Assembly (NCBI RefSeq): GCF_902712875.1 | Contig: NZ_LR743509.1 | Span: 2,370,001-2,434,000, forward strand | DNA: 64,000 nt | Source of the DNA: Hyphomicrobium sp. ghe19 | Lineage (GTDB): Bacteria; Pseudomonadota; Alphaproteobacteria; Rhizobiales; Hyphomicrobiaceae | Direction: 5' to 3' | In this document: one piece after another, positions 62,877 through 64,000 of the stretch | Layout: every line of letters starts with the position of its first letter | How positions within the stretch are numbered: the stretch's first letter is position 1 | Program-made: the position numbers and the translations under genes | The notes under the pieces: model-generated | What the model was told of the DNA's origin: nothing | The model's input: the letters and a program-made list of their open reading frames with translations, nothing else | The model's database searches: none

Positions 62877-63077
62877 TCAGCTTCCTTTCGCCTCAAACAC
62901 GCCGCTCTTCAGGCTGTCTTCGATCAGGTCAGCGCTGTCCGAGAACCAGTTGGCTCTACTACGCGCGAAATCGCGGTCGGCCCGGCCCATGCCGTCACGC
63001 AGCACCGACTGGTTGATCTCGTAGGCCTCGTCGCGCATTCGACGGACCAACTCTCTGAATTTCTCCGCCAGCTCCAC
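62877..63077 (-). CDS. Small helical phage protein
   Basis: The 66-residue charged helical protein starts at GTG 63077 (MELAEKFRELVRRMRDEAYE) between the endolysin and a small secreted-type protein. Function unknown; position would fit a lysis-cassette member. Confidence 0.55.
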   Translation of the reverse strand: MELAEKFRELVRRMRDEAYEINQSVLRDGMGRADRDFARSRANWFSDSADLIEDSLKSGVFEAKGS

Positions 63078-63080
63078 GAG

Positions 63081-63266
63081 TCAGCCTTTCACGCTGTCGT
63101 TCAGGAGCGTGCCATCCGGCTCGCGGGTATCGTCTTGCGGGTCGATCGGAACGACGATGGTCGGCAACGGACCAGGCGCACAGTCGGCCGGCTTGTCGTC
63201 GGCCAGAGCGAGCCCGAACAGAAAGACGAAGCCAAAGAACAAAATCATCCTGTCGAACGCATCCAT
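63081..63266 (-). CDS. Small exported or membrane protein (spanin-like candidate)
   Basis: The 61-residue protein has an N-terminal hydrophobic segment (MILFFGFVFLFGLALA) and a short polar Pro-rich tail with one Cys (ADDKPADCAPGPLP). It lies near the endolysin, so a spanin-like role is possible, but no lipobox is clear. Confidence 0.52.
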   Translation of the reverse strand: MDAFDRMILFFGFVFLFGLALADDKPADCAPGPLPTIVVPIDPQDDTREPDGTLLNDSVKG

Positions 63267-63274
63267 CCGGGCAC

Positions 63275-63568
63275 CTACTTGCTTTTGATCTTGGCTTTGA
63301 CCTTGACGGGCTTCGAGAACGGCTTCGGAGCGAGCGCAATCTCCTTCACCGTGTCGACGGTGGTGCCGAGCCTGATCGCGATCTGCTCATCGCTCACGTC
63401 TGGGTTCTTGTGCCGGTACGTCCTGACGATGGACGCGAGCTGTTCACTGGGCGTCGTGACCTTCGGCGTGTCCCGGTGATCGATGGCATCAGCCAGCTCG
63501 GCGAGACGCTTCAAACCATGCTGGCCGGCGAGAGCGCGAAGCTCCGCAGACACTTCATCCATCTTCAC
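63275..63568 (-). CDS. Phage helix-turn-helix-like protein
   Basis: The 97-residue protein has a helical N-terminus and a probable HTH (NPDVSDEQIAIRLGTTVDTV) followed by a Lys-rich tail. I start at GTG 63568: it overlaps the previous stop (GTGA) and has AGGAGG seven bases upstream. It may be a small DNA-binding or terminase-small-like protein. Confidence 0.6.
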   Translation of the reverse strand: MKMDEVSAELRALAGQHGLKRLAELADAIDHRDTPKVTTPSEQLASIVRTYRHKNPDVSDEQIAIRLGTTVDTVKEIALAPKPFSKPVKVKAKIKSK

Positions 63569-63765
63569 GGCCATCCCTCCTGACAAACGGTGCCGAGAGT
63601 TTCCCAGCAATATGCGTGCAGCGCCCTCTTTGCGGCGTCGCGGTTGATGTACGGACCGTGCGTGTTCGCCCAGGTCTCATCGTAGAAAAACCACTGACCG
63701 TCCTTCTCGAAGAGCGGCGAGCCCCACTTCTCTGTTGGCGGATACAGGTCAGCGCTGCTCAGCAT
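63565..63765 (-). CDS. Small phage protein, unknown
   Basis: The 66-residue protein (KWGSPLFEKDGQWFFYDETW) looks like a compact beta-hairpin domain that may bind or mimic a protein. One-base overlap with the gene upstream. Confidence 0.58.
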   Translation of the reverse strand: MLSSADLYPPTEKWGSPLFEKDGQWFFYDETWANTHGPYINRDAAKRALHAYCWETLGTVCQEGWP

Positions 63766-63995
63766 CAGTTCAAATACCTTTTGACATCGCTCCAGCAGAT
63801 CGCCTTTGCATCGCCCGGCTGCACTGCAGGAACCTCGAAGATGTAGCCGCGCTGATCGAGCTGGGCGTCTTCGTTCGGCGGCAGATCGTAATGCTGCACC
63901 CAGAGGCTTCGTGCCTCCTCGGGAGAGTTTGCCTGCACGAACAAGTCCTGGTTTTCACCGTCGTCGTTCGTGAAGCAGACCATGAACATCTTCAT
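63765..63995 (-). CDS. Small phage protein, unknown
   Basis: The 76-residue acidic protein (VCFTNDDGENQDLFVQANSP) is the last gene before the window edge. Several near starts exist (63995, 63989). Function unknown. Confidence 0.55.
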   Translation of the reverse strand: MKMFMVCFTNDDGENQDLFVQANSPEEARSLWVQHYDLPPNEDAQLDQRGYIFEVPAVQPGDAKAICWSDVKRYLN

Positions 63996-64000
63996 AGCAG

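Larger units (their letters stand above)
58391..64000. mobile_element. Integrated element 2, probable prophage (left part only)
   Basis: It starts at the second tRNA fragment with a minus-strand integrase and an overlapping excisionase-like gene. A continuous minus-strand run of small overlapping genes follows, including a GcrA-like regulator and a cell-wall endolysin. The tight packing and the endolysin suggest a phage genome. The right end, with the restored tRNA-Pro, should lie beyond the window. Confidence 0.8.

Noticed and set aside
1..64000. CRISPR arrays and insertion sequences
   Set aside because: No regularly spaced repeats with unique spacers and no IS transposase with terminal repeats were seen.

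Overview
The window is a piece of an alphaproteobacterial chromosome carrying most of a purple-bacterial photosynthesis gene cluster (about 1-34.9 kb), a lipid-modification block (35-41.1 kb), and two tandem integrated elements that share a tRNA 3'-end target (41.3-58.4 kb, and 58.4 kb to the right edge). Type-II reaction-centre genes, LH1, the C4-type ALA synthase, the aerobic AcsF cyclase, bchXYZ and a crt set leading to 1-methoxy carotenoids identify a bacteriochlorophyll a phototroph. Gene order and protein character suggest the Hyphomicrobiales (Rhizobiales); I cannot fix the genus.

Photosynthesis cluster. The plus strand starts inside puhA and runs puhB-puhC-orf-acsF-puhE-hemA-cycA with several overlapping starts and stops. 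The minus strand carries the superoperon bchC-bchX-bchY-bchZ-pufQ-pufB-pufA-pufL-pufM, with crtE-crtF transcribed just upstream of it. crtD-crtC diverge from crtE. A light-sensing set follows: heme oxygenase, a bacteriophytochrome histidine kinase, and a response regulator whose C-terminal half looks like the helical cap domain of AerR/PpaA. Then come bchI-bchD-bchO, crtI-crtB, dxs, several small membrane proteins, an EF-hand protein and bciA. Sites matching the PpsR/CrtJ consensus (TGT-N12-ACA) lie before bchC (two, 8 bp apart), between crtE and crtD, before bchI and before crtI. No pufC is present; cytochrome c2 (cycA) is encoded nearby. LH1 beta has an unusual C-terminal extension with an internal duplication, and a small one-helix protein lies downstream of pufM where PufX sits in Rhodobacter.

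Lipid block. A minus-strand trio (flavin amine-oxidase-like, DUF1365, cyclopropane-synthase-like methyltransferase) diverges from a DUF1295 membrane protein. A DUF2177 protein and a small membrane protein lie to the right. Shared GATCC-type promoter-like motifs suggest common control, possibly by a singlet-oxygen ECF sigma factor.

Element 1 (about 17 kb) is bounded by 65-bp direct repeats containing the 3' half of a proline tRNA (GGG anticodon loop to CCA). It has a tyrosine integrase, a ParA-like ATPase with a small partner, a primase-helicase followed by an iteron-like array, a serine resolvase and many small orphan genes. It also carries a three-gene STAS-GHKL ATPase / STAS-like (DUF4325-type) / membrane coiled-coil cassette, the best candidate here for an undescribed system. 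No capsid or conjugation genes are seen.

Element 2 begins at the second tRNA fragment with its own integrase and an overlapping excisionase-like gene. A minus-strand run of small genes follows, including a GcrA-like regulator and a TIGR02594-type endolysin with a C-terminal membrane helix, so it is probably a prophage. It continues beyond the window, and the intact tRNA-Pro is expected at its far end.
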